Positions 1 through 8,423 of a DNA stretch of 27,594 nt are shown piece after piece. The stretch lies in assembly GCA_040002995.1 (NCBI GenBank), contig JBDUDK010000022.1, forward strand, positions 1 to 27,594. The letters run 5' to 3'. This DNA is from JBDUDK01 sp040002995. GTDB taxonomy: Bacteria > Actinomycetota > Acidimicrobiia > Acidimicrobiales > Ilumatobacteraceae. Under the pieces are notes generated by a model. It saw only the letters and a list, made by a program, of their open reading frames with translations. It searched no databases and was not told where the DNA came from. A program made the translations under genes and the position numbers. How positions within the stretch are numbered: the stretch's first letter is position 1; each line of letters opens with the position of its first letter.

Positions 1-1
1 G

Positions 2-74
2 TGGAGCTGAGGGGAATCGAACCCCTGACCCCTTCCATGCCATGGAAGTGCTCTACCAACTGAGCTACAGCCCC
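2..74 (-). tRNA. tRNA-Ala (anticodon GGC)
   Basis: Read on the minus strand this folds as a standard 73-base tRNA. The acceptor arms are GGGGCTG and CAGCTCC and contain a G3:U70 wobble pair, the known identity element of alanine tRNAs. The D arm contains TAGCTCAGTTGGTAGAGCA, the anticodon stem CTTCC/GGAAG holds the loop ATGGCAT with anticodon GGC, and the T arm contains GGTTCGATTCC. The discriminator is A. Only one base beyond it lies in the window, so whether CCA is encoded cannot be judged. It sits 23 bases after the leuS stop on the same strand with no obvious terminator between, so co-transcription with leuS is possible. Confidence 0.97.
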
Positions 75-97
75 GCAGCGGCGGATGACGATACCCG

Positions 98-2917
98 CTA
101 GACCACCACGTTGACGAGACGGTTGGGCACCACGATCACCCGCTTCACGGTGGCGGTGGTGAGGTGGCTGGCCACTGCCGCCAGTGCGGCTTTTTCGATC
201 GTGGCGTCGTCGGCGTCGGCCGCGACGCGGATGTGGGCGCGGACCTTGCCCGAAAGCTGGACGGGCAACTCGATTTCGGCGTCGACGAGTAGGGCAGGGT
301 CGGCCTCGGGGAAGCGCTCGTAGGTGAGGGTCGACGGGTGGCCAAGGCGCGCCCACAGCTCCTCGGCCACATGCGGCGTCAGCGGCGCCAACATCAACAC
401 GAGTGGCTCGGCGACCTCGCGGGGGAGTACGCCGTCGGCGGCCGCCAGTTTGGTGAGGTGGTTGTTGAGCTCGATGATCTTGGCGATCGCCGTGTTGAAG
501 TGGAGCGCCTCATAGTCCGCTGTCACCCCAGCGATCGTGCGGTGCAGATGGCGGTGAGTCTCGGGGTCGGTAGGAGTGTCGACCACGCGTAGCGCGCCTG
601 TCTCCTCGTCGACCAGGTTGCGCCACAGCCGTTGGAGGAACCGGTACATGCCGACGATGTCGCGCGTTGACCACGGCCGGGACACGTCGAACGGTCCCAT
701 CGCCATCTCATAGAGGCGCAACGTGTCGGCGCCGTACTCGGCGTAGATCTCGTCGGGGGCGACCGCGTTCTTCAAGCTCTTGCCCATCTTGCCGAACTCC
801 CGCGTGACAGGTAGCCCGTACGCGGTGAACGTGCCGTCGGGTTCTTGGCGTACTGAGGCCGCGTCGACATAGACCTCGCGCTCATCTTTGAACGCGGCCT
901 CGAGTATGTAGCCCTGGTTGAAGAGACGGTGATACGGCTCACTCGACGAAACGTGGCCGAGGTCGAACAGCACTTTGTGCCAGAACCGGCTGTAGAGCAG
1001 ATGCAACACCGCGTGCTCGACGCCACCGACGTAGAGATCGACGCCGCCGGAATCGCCCGGGCGCTGTGGACCCATCCAGTAGCGCTCGACAGCGGGGTCG
1101 ACGAAGCGGTTCTCGTTCGTTGGATCGAGATAACGCAGCTCGTACCAACACGAGCCGGCCCACTGCGGCATGACGTTCAACTCGCGCTGGTAGCGCTTCG
1201 GACCCTCGCCGAGATCGAGCTCGACGCTGGTCCACCAGTCGACGCGTCCGAGGGGCAGCTCCGGCTCCGAGTCGCCATCGTTCGGATCGAGTGTGCGCGG
1301 GCGGAAGTCGTCGAGGTCGGGCAGCGTGACGGGCAGCATCGAGTCGGGCAACGCAATCGGCATCCCCGTCTCGTCGTAGACGATCGGAAAGGGCTCACCC
1401 CAATAACGCTGGCGGGAGAACAACCAATCGCGGAGGCGATAGCGGATCGCGCCGTGCCCGTGCCCATTCGTTTCGAGCCACTCGATGATGCGGTCCTTGG
1501 CGTCGTCGACGCCCAGGCCATCGAGGAAGCCTGAATTGATGGCTGTGCCTTCGCCGATAAAGGCCTTGCCGTCCCAGTCATCGGGAGGTTGCACCGTGCG
1601 CACGATGGGCAGGTCGTAGCGCTCGGCGAACTCCCAGTCGCGTTCGTCTTGGCCGGGCACGGCCATGATCGCCCCGGTTCCGTAGCCCATCAGGACGTAG
1701 TCAGCGACGAAGACCGGGATCGGTGTGGCCGTCGCCGGGTTGCTGGCGAACGTGCCGACGAACACGCCGGTCTTGTCCCGGTCGTCGACCTGGCGAGCGA
1801 TCTCGGTCTTGGCGTTGGCCTGGGTGCGATAGGCCGAGACCGCCGCTGCCGGTGTCGCGTGCCCGCCCGTCCGGAGCGGGAACGTGTCGTCGGGCCATTC
1901 ATCGGCCGTGAGCGCGTCGACGAGGGGATGCTCGGGCGCCAGCACCATGAATGTGGCGCCGAACAGCGTGTCGGGGCGCGTTGTGAACACGGCGATCGGG
2001 CCGGCGGGGGAGGGGAACTCGATCTGCGCTCCCTCCGAACGTCCGATCCAGTTGCGTTGCATCATCTTGATCGAGTCGGGCCAGTCGAGCGTGTCGAGAT
2101 CGTCGATGAGGCGATCGGCATACGCGGTGATGCGCAGCATCCACTGGCGCATACTGCGGCGGAACACCGGATAGTTGCCGCGGTCGCTACGTCCTTCGGA
2201 CGTGACCTCTTCGTTCGCAAGCACGGTGCCGAGACCCGGACACCAGTTCACGGGCGCTTCGGCGATGTAGGCCAGCCGATGGGCGTCGACAACCTCGCGC
2301 TGTTCGACACGCGACAGCGCCGACCACGTACGCCCGTCGGCAAGGGAACAGTTGCCGGAGCGGAACGCCTCGATCAGCTCGGCGATGGGGCGGGCGCGTT
2401 GCTGTTCGCTGTCGTACCACGAATTGAAGATCTGCGAGAAGATCCACTGCGTCCACTTGTAATACGACTCGTCGGCCGTCGAGATCGACCGCCGTTGATC
2501 ATGCGCCAGCCCCAACCGCCGCAGCTGGCCCCGCATCGTCGCGATGTTCTGCTCGGTGCGGACGCGCGGGTGGGTACCGGTCTCGATCGCATACTGCTCC
2601 GCGGGCAGTCCGAACGCGTCGTAGCCGATCGAGTGCAGGACGTTGTAGCCCTTCATGCGGCGGAAGCGGCCGAACACGTCGGTGCCGATGTAGCCGAGTG
2701 GGTGGCCGACGTGCAGCCCGGCGCCACTCGGGTACGGGAACATGTCGAGCAGGAACAGCTTGGGCCGCCCGGCCAGACGTTCTACGTCGGCGAGAGGTCC
2801 GGCGGGGTTCGGCGCCTCGAACGTGTGCTCGGCATCCCAACGGTCCTGCCAGCGCGCTTCGATCTCGGCGGCCAGCGCGGCGGTGTAGCGGAACTCCGGC
2901 GCATGCTGCTCGGCCAT
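98..2917 (-). CDS. leuS: Leucyl-tRNA synthetase
   Basis: Charges tRNA-Leu with leucine in the cytoplasm. The 939-residue protein has the full class I layout: the HIGH-type signature HVGH at residues 69-72, the CP1 editing domain with the threonine-rich TTRPDT motif and the conserved aspartate in AVPGQDERDWEFA, a KMSKS-type loop written FGKMGKSLKN, and an anticodon-binding C-terminus. Length is normal for a bacterial LeuS. The reading frame stays open for another 117 residues upstream, but that part is the antisense of the neighbouring acyl-AMP ligase gene; the family-like N-terminus begins at MAEQHAPEF. A -10-like TACGTT (2931-2926) ends 8 bases before this ATG and there is no Shine-Dalgarno sequence, so a leaderless mRNA is likely. 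Divergent from the next gene with only 27 bases between start codons. Confidence 0.97.
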   Translation of the reverse strand: MAEQHAPEFRYTAALAAEIEARWQDRWDAEHTFEAPNPAGPLADVERLAGRPKLFLLDMFPYPSGAGLHVGHPLGYIGTDVFGRFRRMKGYNVLHSIGYDAFGLPAEQYAIETGTHPRVRTEQNIATMRGQLRRLGLAHDQRRSISTADESYYKWTQWIFSQIFNSWYDSEQQRARPIAELIEAFRSGNCSLADGRTWSALSRVEQREVVDAHRLAYIAEAPVNWCPGLGTVLANEEVTSEGRSDRGNYPVFRRSMRQWMLRITAYADRLIDDLDTLDWPDSIKMMQRNWIGRSEGAQIEFPSPAGPIAVFTTRPDTLFGATFMVLAPEHPLVDALTADEWPDDTFPLRTGGHATPAAAVSAYRTQANAKTEIARQVDDRDKTGVFVGTFASNPATATPIPVFVADYVLMGYGTGAIMAVPGQDERDWEFAERYDLPIVRTVQPPDDWDGKAFIGEGTAINSGFLDGLGVDDAKDRIIEWLETNGHGHGAIRYRLRDWLFSRQRYWGEPFPIVYDETGMPIALPDSMLPVTLPDLDDFRPRTLDPNDGDSEPELPLGRVDWWTSVELDLGEGPKRYQRELNVMPQWAGSCWYELRYLDPTNENRFVDPAVERYWMGPQRPGDSGGVDLYVGGVEHAVLHLLYSRFWHKVLFDLGHVSSSEPYHRLFNQGYILEAAFKDEREVYVDAASVRQEPDGTFTAYGLPVTREFGKMGKSLKNAVAPDEIYAEYGADTLRLYEMAMGPFDVSRPWSTRDIVGMYRFLQRLWRNLVDEETGALRVVDTPTDPETHRHLHRTIAGVTADYEALHFNTAIAKIIELNNHLTKLAAADGVLPREVAEPLVLMLAPLTPHVAEELWARLGHPSTLTYERFPEADPALLVDAEIELPVQLSGKVRAHIRVAADADDATIEKAALAAVASHLTTATVKRVIVVPNRLVNVVV

Positions 2918-2925
2918 GAGGTCAG

Positions 2926-2935
2926 AACGTACAGT
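2926..2935. promoter_or_regulatory. Overlapping back-to-back -10 elements (leuS / acyl-AMP ligase)
   Basis: The 10 bases AACGTACAGT carry TACAGT on the plus strand (2930-2935) and TACGTT on the minus strand (2931-2926). The two hexamers share the TA step at 2930-2931. TACAGT ends 9 bases before the ATG at 2945, and TACGTT ends 8 bases before the leuS ATG at 2917. All promoter information for both genes must overlap here. No clear -35 boxes were recognised. Confidence 0.6.
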
Positions 2936-2944
2936 TTCGGTGCC

Positions 2945-4615
2945 ATGGCACCCGTGCCCATACTCGCCCGGCTGGAGCGCGCTGCTAATCGACCCGGCCG
3001 GGGAGTGACGTTCGTTTCCAGTGCTGCCGCCGAGACGGTGAGTTGGGCGCAGCTCCACGAGGAGGCCCGCGGCGCCGCGGCGGTGCTCCAGGCGAAGGGC
3101 ATCGCCCCCGGCGACCACGTGGCCATCCTCGGCACCACCAGCCGGGCGCTCATCACCGCGGTGCAGGGCTGTTGGCTCGCGGGCGCGGCGTCGATGGTGC
3201 TGCCGCTGCCGATGCGGATGGGTTCGTTGGACGAGTTCGTCGCGCAGACCCGCACGCGGGTGCTTCATGGCGACGCCCGCCTCTTGCTGGTCGACGAGCA
3301 GCTCGCGCCCTTCTACCCGCCGGCGTCCGATGATCCGCCGACGGATTCACTCGGCGCGGTGGTCAACGGGTCAGCGAGTGGGCGCGCAGAAGCTCTCGAG
3401 CTGCCGCCCCCCGATCCGGAGCGACTCGTGATCTTGCAGTACACGAGCGGCTCGACGAGCGAGCCGAAGGGGGTCATGATCCCCGATCACGTGCTCGGCG
3501 CGAACCTCGACGCCATCACCGAGGCCGCCGCCCTCGACGGCGACGGTGAAGTGATGGTGTCGTGGCTTCCCCTCTACCACGACATGGGCCTCGTGGGTTT
3601 TCTCGCGACCGCGATGACCACCGGGGTCGCGCTCGTACAGGCGGCACCTCAGGACTTCCTCGCCCATCCCGGTCATTGGATGCAGTGGATCTCCGACTAC
3701 CGGGGCACGGTGACGGCGGGACCCAACTTCTCGTGGGTGCTGGCCACGCGGGCGTTGCAGCGCATGAGCGGGCTCGACCTCTCGAGCCTGCGCGTCGCCT
3801 TGAACGGCGCTGAGCCCGTCGACCCCGACGCGGTGGAGGCGTTCGTCGCCGAGGCCACGCGCCACGGTTTTCGTCCGGGCGCGGAGTTCACGGCGTTCGG
3901 CATGGCCGAGGTGGCGATCGGCGGCACGTTCCCGCCGCCGATGCGCGGGATGGTGTGTGACGCCGTCGACCGCGTCGTTCTCGAAACAGAGCGGGTCGCC
4001 AAACCGGCCGACCCCGCGCTCGACACCACCCGGCGTCTGCCCCTGTTAGGCCGACCGGTGCCGGGGCTCGAAATCCGCATCTGTGAGCCGGCCACCGGCG
4101 AGGAGCTACCCGAGCGCCATGTAGGCGAGCTCGAGATCAGAGGCACTTCGGTCATGCCCGGCTACTACAAGCGCGCCGACCTCGAGGCCACGCTCTTCCA
4201 CGACGGCTGGTTAAGAACCGGCGACCTCGGCTACACGCTCGACGGGGAACTCGTTCTCTGCGGACGCATCAAGGACGTGATCATCGTCGGCGGCCGCAAT
4301 GTGTTTCCCGAGGACATCGAACGGGCGGTGGCCGCCATCGGCGGGGTCCGGGCGGGCAACGTCATCGCGTTCGGCGTTGAGGGCTACAAGGGCAAAGAAA
4401 GTGTCGTGGTCGTCGCAGAGGTACGTGACGATCAGGTCGAGTCACTCGGCGCGGTGCGTCGCGCGATCCACGCCAAAGTCATCGACGTGTGCGGGCTGCC
4501 GCCCCGCGATGTCATGTGCGTGCAACCGGGCACCTTGCCGAAGACCAGCTCCGGCAAGCTTCAGCGGTCGCTCTGCAGAGATCGATATCTCAATGAGGAG
4601 TTGGCGCTCCTCTAG
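2945..4615 (+). CDS. Acyl-CoA synthetase / fatty-acyl-AMP ligase-like adenylating enzyme
   Basis: An ANL-superfamily enzyme of 556 residues that activates a carboxylic acid as acyl-AMP, for transfer to CoA or to a carrier protein. The ATP-binding P-loop is TSGSTSEPKG (about 167-176). Then come LPLYHDMGLVGF (about 208-219), the aromatic-acyl motif in FGMAEVAIGG (about 317), LRTGDLGY (about 424), the hinge GRIKDVIIVGGRN (about 440) and the C-terminal catalytic lysine in SSGKLQR (about 536). The WLPLYHDMGLVG stretch is typical of fatty-acyl-AMP ligases, so a FAAL-type role is plausible, but no polyketide synthase or carrier protein is nearby and CoA ligation cannot be excluded. The ATG at 2945 was chosen because the open frame upstream is only leuS antisense and a -10 element lies 9 bases before it. 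Its TAG stop overlaps the stop of the next, convergent gene. Confidence 0.9.
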   Translation: MAPVPILARLERAANRPGRGVTFVSSAAAETVSWAQLHEEARGAAAVLQAKGIAPGDHVAILGTTSRALITAVQGCWLAGAASMVLPLPMRMGSLDEFVAQTRTRVLHGDARLLLVDEQLAPFYPPASDDPPTDSLGAVVNGSASGRAEALELPPPDPERLVILQYTSGSTSEPKGVMIPDHVLGANLDAITEAAALDGDGEVMVSWLPLYHDMGLVGFLATAMTTGVALVQAAPQDFLAHPGHWMQWISDYRGTVTAGPNFSWVLATRALQRMSGLDLSSLRVALNGAEPVDPDAVEAFVAEATRHGFRPGAEFTAFGMAEVAIGGTFPPPMRGMVCDAVDRVVLETERVAKPADPALDTTRRLPLLGRPVPGLEIRICEPATGEELPERHVGELEIRGTSVMPGYYKRADLEATLFHDGWLRTGDLGYTLDGELVLCGRIKDVIIVGGRNVFPEDIERAVAAIGGVRAGNVIAFGVEGYKGKESVVVVAEVRDDQVESLGAVRRAIHAKVIDVCGLPPRDVMCVQPGTLPKTSSGKLQRSLCRDRYLNEELALL

Positions 4616-5616
4616 GCGGCTTTCAGGGCGTCGAGCACTCCCTGCCAGCGCTCGGGGTCGGTCTTGTACGGCGCGTAGAAGCTGATCCGGTGGATGACAT
4701 CGCCGTAGCGGCGGTGTAGTTCGGAAGCAATCTCCTCCGGAGGGCCCATGACCGCGAACGTCGTGAGGATTTCGTCGTCGATGAGCTTGCCCATGTCGAC
4801 CCACTTGCCCTGTTTCGACAGGGCGTTGAGCTCGTCTTGGAGCGCACCCCACCCGTGGATCTCGAGCACACCGCGATACGCGGGCGTCGAGCCGTAGAAC
4901 GCGATCTGCTGGCGGGTGCCGGCGGCGGCGCTCTCGAGCTCCTTGTCGTTCGTGCCGGTGACGACGAACGACGGACCGACGATCTCGAAATCGTCGAGCG
5001 TCTTACCCACTTTGGCGCGGCCGCGCTCCAGGGCGGGGATCGTCACTTCGCGCAGGTAACGCTCGGTGGTGAAGCCGTGGCAGATGAACCCGTCGCAAAC
5101 TTCTCCCGCCACTTCTGTCATGCGTTCGCCGACACCAGCGAGGAAGATCTTCGCCGTACCGAACGGGTTCGGGCCGGGGTTGAAGAACGGAGTCATGAGT
5201 GTGTGGGTGTAGAAGTCGCCCCGGAAGTCGAGCTTCGAGTCGTTGTTCCAACAGTCCCAGATCGCGCGGATGGCGAGGATCATCTCGCGCATGCGGGGCG
5301 CAGGATGGCTCCACTCCATCGAGAAACGCTTGGTGATGTGCGGCTTGATCTGGCTACCGAGGCCGAGGATGAAGCGACCCTTGGAGTACGACTGCAGGTC
5401 GTTACCGAGGTACGCGAGGTTCATCGGGTTTCGCGCGAACGCCACCGCGATCGAGGTCCCGAGTTCGATCTTGTCGGTGCTGCCGGCGGCGAGCAACAGC
5501 GGGAAGAACGGGTCGTGGCTGGTCTCCGCGGTCCAGATGCCGGAGTAACCCGCGTCCTCCGATTCCTTCGCGCTCGCCGCCGCGTTTTCGAATCCGATGC
5601 CTCCGTCGACCTTCAT
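4612..5616 (-). CDS. LLM-class, probably F420-dependent oxidoreductase
   Basis: A 334-residue protein of the luciferase-like (bacterial luciferase/F420) TIM-barrel family. It begins MKVDGGIGF and contains WTAETSHDPFFPL, IELGTSIAVAFARNP, RFILGLGSQIKPHI and FLAGVGERMTEVAGEVCDG, all typical of the MSMEG_2256-like subfamily of predicted F420-dependent oxidoreductases. The substrate is unknown. An ATG at 5640 would add eight residues. I prefer 5616 because TAGGGT (5630-5625) ends 8 bases before it, the spacing seen at other leaderless starts here, and because homologues as I know them start at this MKVDGG. The gene converges on the acyl-adenylating enzyme and overlaps it by 4 bases at the stop codons. 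F420 use is inferred from family, since no F420 biosynthesis gene is in the window. Confidence 0.88.
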   Translation of the reverse strand: MKVDGGIGFENAAASAKESEDAGYSGIWTAETSHDPFFPLLLAAGSTDKIELGTSIAVAFARNPMNLAYLGNDLQSYSKGRFILGLGSQIKPHITKRFSMEWSHPAPRMREMILAIRAIWDCWNNDSKLDFRGDFYTHTLMTPFFNPGPNPFGTAKIFLAGVGERMTEVAGEVCDGFICHGFTTERYLREVTIPALERGRAKVGKTLDDFEIVGPSFVVTGTNDKELESAAAGTRQQIAFYGSTPAYRGVLEIHGWGALQDELNALSKQGKWVDMGKLIDDEILTTFAVMGPPEEIASELHRRYGDVIHRISFYAPYKTDPERWQGVLDALKAA

Positions 5617-5624
5617 GGACGTCG

Positions 5625-5630
5625 ACCCTA
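5625..5630 (-). promoter_or_regulatory. -10 element of the LLM oxidoreductase gene
   Basis: TAGGGT on the minus strand, 8 bases before the ATG at 5616. It lies between the two candidate start codons, so it argues for the downstream one. Confidence 0.5.
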
Positions 5631-5680
5631 GCGTCTGCATGGCGACGCTCCCGCGGCCGAGAATTGTTCCAAGCGAGGGC

Positions 5681-5686
5681 TAGCGT
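5681..5686 (+). promoter_or_regulatory. -10 element of the substrate-binding-like gene
   Basis: TAGCGT, 9 bases before the ATG at 5696, in the 79-base divergent gap with the LLM oxidoreductase gene. No Shine-Dalgarno sequence follows it. Confidence 0.5.
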
Positions 5687-5695
5687 CGCTGCAGC

Positions 5696-7519
5696 ATGCA
5701 ACCGAGCGATGACGTCCCGCCCCCGCCACCGGGCGAGCCACCCGGTAGCGGCGTTCGAGCCTCACTGGGATTGCCGCCGGGTGGAGGCGCCGATCAGTTG
5801 CTGAAGCGCTGGGGACCGATCATGGCGATCGTCGCCGTTGTCGGGATCGTGGTCGCGATCGTCGTGGCCACGACGAGCGGCGACAAGAAGGCCACACCCA
5901 CCACCACAACGGTCGCGGCGACATCGAGTACGTCGACCGGTGGCAGCGCGACCACGGCGGCCCCGTCGACAACCGTGGCCGGCCAGATCCCTTACCCACT
6001 CAGCTTCCAGCAAGCCGAGGAACAGGGCATCACCGGCGTGCAGTGGGGACCGAGGTGCGATACCAACAGCGGCCGCCTGGCCGTACCCGACTTCTTCGCG
6101 CCACCGTGCTTCGCGCCGTTCAAGGGCAATAACGGTGGGGCGTCCGCACCTGGGGTCACGGCCACCAGCATCAAGATCGTCTATTACCAAGCCCAGGAAG
6201 CCGATCCGGTCATCGCATCGATCACCGACGCCGTGAAGGTCGCCGAGACGAACGCGCAGCAGGCCGAAACTTTGAAGAGCATCGTCAAGTTCTACGAAGC
6301 GTTCTTCGAGACCTACGGCCGCCGTATCGATCTCAAGGTCGTGCAGGGTTCCGGTATCGCCACCGATGCGGCCGCGGCGCGTGCCGACGCGGTACAGATC
6401 GCGGAAGCCGAGAAGCCATTCATGGTTTGGGGCGGTCCGGCGTTCACCGAGGCGTTCGCCGACGAACTCGCCTCGCGTCATATCCCGTGCATCGCGTGCA
6501 CGCCCGCACAGCCCGACGACTGGTACAAGGCGCGCGATCCGTATGTCTTCGGTATCGACATGTCGCTGTCGCAGAGCCAGACCCACGTGCTCGAGTTCGT
6601 GCGTAAGCAGCTCCTCGGCAAGCCGGCGTCACACGCAGGTGACCCCGCGATGCAACCGGAGACGCGCAAGTTCGGTCTGCTGTACCTATCGACGGGTGAG
6701 AACTCCAAGACGCTGGCCGATGACTTCTCCGCCAAGATGAAAGACGCCGACGCTCCCTTCGCCGACGTGGTGCCGTACGACCTGAACCCGCCCGCGCTCC
6801 CAGAAGCGGCGACAGCGGCCATCGCGAAGATGAAGGCCGACGGCGTGACCACAATCATCTTCCGCGGTGACCCGGTGGCGCCGCGCGAGTTCACGAAAGC
6901 GGCGACTGCGCAGAACTACTTCCCCGAATGGGTCATCGGCGCGTCGACCCTCGTCGACAGCGCAGCGTTCGCGCGTACCTACGACCAGACGCAATGGGCC
7001 CACGGATTCGGTGTGTCGGTGTTGCCGGCCCGCGGCACGCCGGAGACGTCGGGGTCCTTGGTGCTCTACAAGTGGTTCACGGGTGGCGATCCGCCCGCGC
7101 CCGGCAACCTCGATGTCCTGCGGCCCGCGCCCGCCTTGTTCTACACGGTGCTGCAGGTCGTAGGACCGAACCTCACCCCGCAAACCTGGCGGGATGCCTT
7201 GTTCAACGCGCCGGCGACACCCCACGCGATTAGCCAGCCGTCACTGTCGTATGGCGACCAAAAGATCTGGCCCGTCACCGACTATCTCGGCGTCGATGAC
7301 GCCACCGCGATCTGGTGGGATCCGTCCGTCGCAGGGCCCGACGAGCTCGGTCGCAGCGGCCAGGGGATGTACGAGTACGTCGACGGCGGGCGCCGCTACG
7401 AACCGGGTGAATGGCCGGTCGACGACAAGATGTTCGTCAAGGACGGCGCGGTCGCCGTCTACGAGACGTGGCCGAAGGGTGAGGAACCTCCGAACTATCC
7501 AAGCCCCGCGGGCAGCTGA
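5696..7519 (+). CDS. Membrane-anchored periplasmic-binding-like (type 1) protein
   Basis: A 607-residue protein with three parts. A short proline/glycine-rich cytoplasmic N-terminus (1-35) is followed by one hydrophobic helix (about 41-60, PIMAIVAVVGIVVAIVVATT) and a Thr/Ser-rich linker (about 61-98). The long outer domain resembles the branched-chain amino acid/amide type of periplasmic-binding fold, with ATSIKIVYYQAQEADP, KPFMVWGGPAFTEAFADELASR and a second lobe with TTIIFRGDPVAPREF. Four cysteines lie in CDTNSG, PPCFAP and IPCIAC and could form disulfides. It is tethered by a membrane helix and not by a lipoprotein box, and no ABC permease or ATPase gene is adjacent. It may therefore be a sensor or an orphan receptor. 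Ligand unknown. It ends 12 bases from the convergent PAC2 gene. Confidence 0.8.
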   Translation: MQPSDDVPPPPPGEPPGSGVRASLGLPPGGGADQLLKRWGPIMAIVAVVGIVVAIVVATTSGDKKATPTTTTVAATSSTSTGGSATTAAPSTTVAGQIPYPLSFQQAEEQGITGVQWGPRCDTNSGRLAVPDFFAPPCFAPFKGNNGGASAPGVTATSIKIVYYQAQEADPVIASITDAVKVAETNAQQAETLKSIVKFYEAFFETYGRRIDLKVVQGSGIATDAAAARADAVQIAEAEKPFMVWGGPAFTEAFADELASRHIPCIACTPAQPDDWYKARDPYVFGIDMSLSQSQTHVLEFVRKQLLGKPASHAGDPAMQPETRKFGLLYLSTGENSKTLADDFSAKMKDADAPFADVVPYDLNPPALPEAATAAIAKMKADGVTTIIFRGDPVAPREFTKAATAQNYFPEWVIGASTLVDSAAFARTYDQTQWAHGFGVSVLPARGTPETSGSLVLYKWFTGGDPPAPGNLDVLRPAPALFYTVLQVVGPNLTPQTWRDALFNAPATPHAISQPSLSYGDQKIWPVTDYLGVDDATAIWWDPSVAGPDELGRSGQGMYEYVDGGRRYEPGEWPVDDKMFVKDGAVAVYETWPKGEEPPNYPSPAGS

Positions 7520-7531
7520 GTTCCGGGTGTC

Positions 7532-8419
7532 TCAGCGACCCTGGTCGCGTAAGAAGCGCTCGAGCTCCGCGGCGAGTTGATCACCGGAGGGCAGGTTGCC
7601 CCCTGGGGTCATGCGCGAAACCTCCGTGTCCCACTGCGCCTCGAGCTGGCGGACGAGTCCGACGTTCTCGGGGTTGTTGGCGACGAGTTCGTCGATGCGC
7701 AGCCGCTGCGCCTCCGACGCCTCGAGCAGGCTCTCCGTCGACAGCGTGAGATCGGCCACGGAGCTGAGGCCTTCGACCAGCGCAAGCGAAGCCATCGGAT
7801 ACGGCATCGCCGACGCATAGTGAGCGACCTGGGCCCAGAGGCCGATCGATGGGAGGCCCTCGTCGGCGAAGGCCCGCTCGATCGCGGCCTGCACGCCGGC
7901 AGGAACGTCGAGCGAGTTGTGGAGGTAGCCGAGGCGCTCGACGAGTTCCGATGTCGACGCCGAGACCGACAACAGCGACGGCCGTGTGTGAGGGACAGCG
8001 ATCGGATAGGCGCCCAGGCCCACCATCAGCCGGGTACCGAAACCAATCGCGAGGGCGGTGGTGACCTCGACGAAGCGACGCCACTCGCTGTCGGGCTCGT
8101 GACCGGCGAGTAAGAGGACGTCTTTGCCGGTGGGATCCTGCCCGGAGAACAACTCGATCGACGGCCACGTGATGGCGGTGTTGACGCCGTCGCGCAGATG
8201 CATCACCGGCCGGCGGGCGCGGTAGTCGATGAAGACATCAGGGTCGAACGTGACGACGAGGCGAGGCTGAAGCTGTTCCTTGAGTGCGGCCATTGCGGTC
8301 GACGCGCCCAGACCGGCGTCGATCCAGCCGTCGAGCGCGACGACGAGCACCGGCGAGTGGAGCTCGGGCTCGTGGTGTTGTACGTACGGGAGCGGGTGGG
8401 GGAGAGCCGGCTTGGTCAT
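7532..8419 (-). CDS. PAC2-family (proteasome assembly chaperone-like) protein
   Basis: A 295-residue soluble protein matching the actinobacterial PAC2 family. Typical stretches are LVVALDGWIDAGLGASTA, VVTFDPDVFIDYRARRP, DVLLLAGHEPDSEWRRF and VGLGAYPIAVPHTRP, followed by an acidic helical tail ending ELERFLRDQGR. The family is named after the eukaryotic proteasome assembly chaperone 2; its role in bacteria is not established. The ATG at 8419 begins MTKPALPHP, and the frame upstream is antisense to the phosphotransferase. The start lies 4 bases after the stop of the phosphotransferase gene on the same strand, so the two form an operon and are probably translationally coupled. No proteasome gene is in the window. 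Confidence 0.85.
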   Translation of the reverse strand: MTKPALPHPLPYVQHHEPELHSPVLVVALDGWIDAGLGASTAMAALKEQLQPRLVVTFDPDVFIDYRARRPVMHLRDGVNTAITWPSIELFSGQDPTGKDVLLLAGHEPDSEWRRFVEVTTALAIGFGTRLMVGLGAYPIAVPHTRPSLLSVSASTSELVERLGYLHNSLDVPAGVQAAIERAFADEGLPSIGLWAQVAHYASAMPYPMASLALVEGLSSVADLTLSTESLLEASEAQRLRIDELVANNPENVGLVRQLEAQWDTEVSRMTPGGNLPSGDQLAAELERFLRDQGR

Positions 8420-8423
8420 CGAC

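Noticed and set aside
1589..2944. Long plus-strand open frame running through leuS into the acyl-AMP ligase
   Set aside because: It is the mirror frame of leuS in GC-rich DNA; the ANL-family N-terminus begins only at 2945.
2918..3268. N-terminal extension of LeuS by 117 residues
   Set aside because: It is antisense to the start of the acyl-AMP ligase gene, is rich in Arg/Pro/Ala without family similarity, and crosses a promoter.
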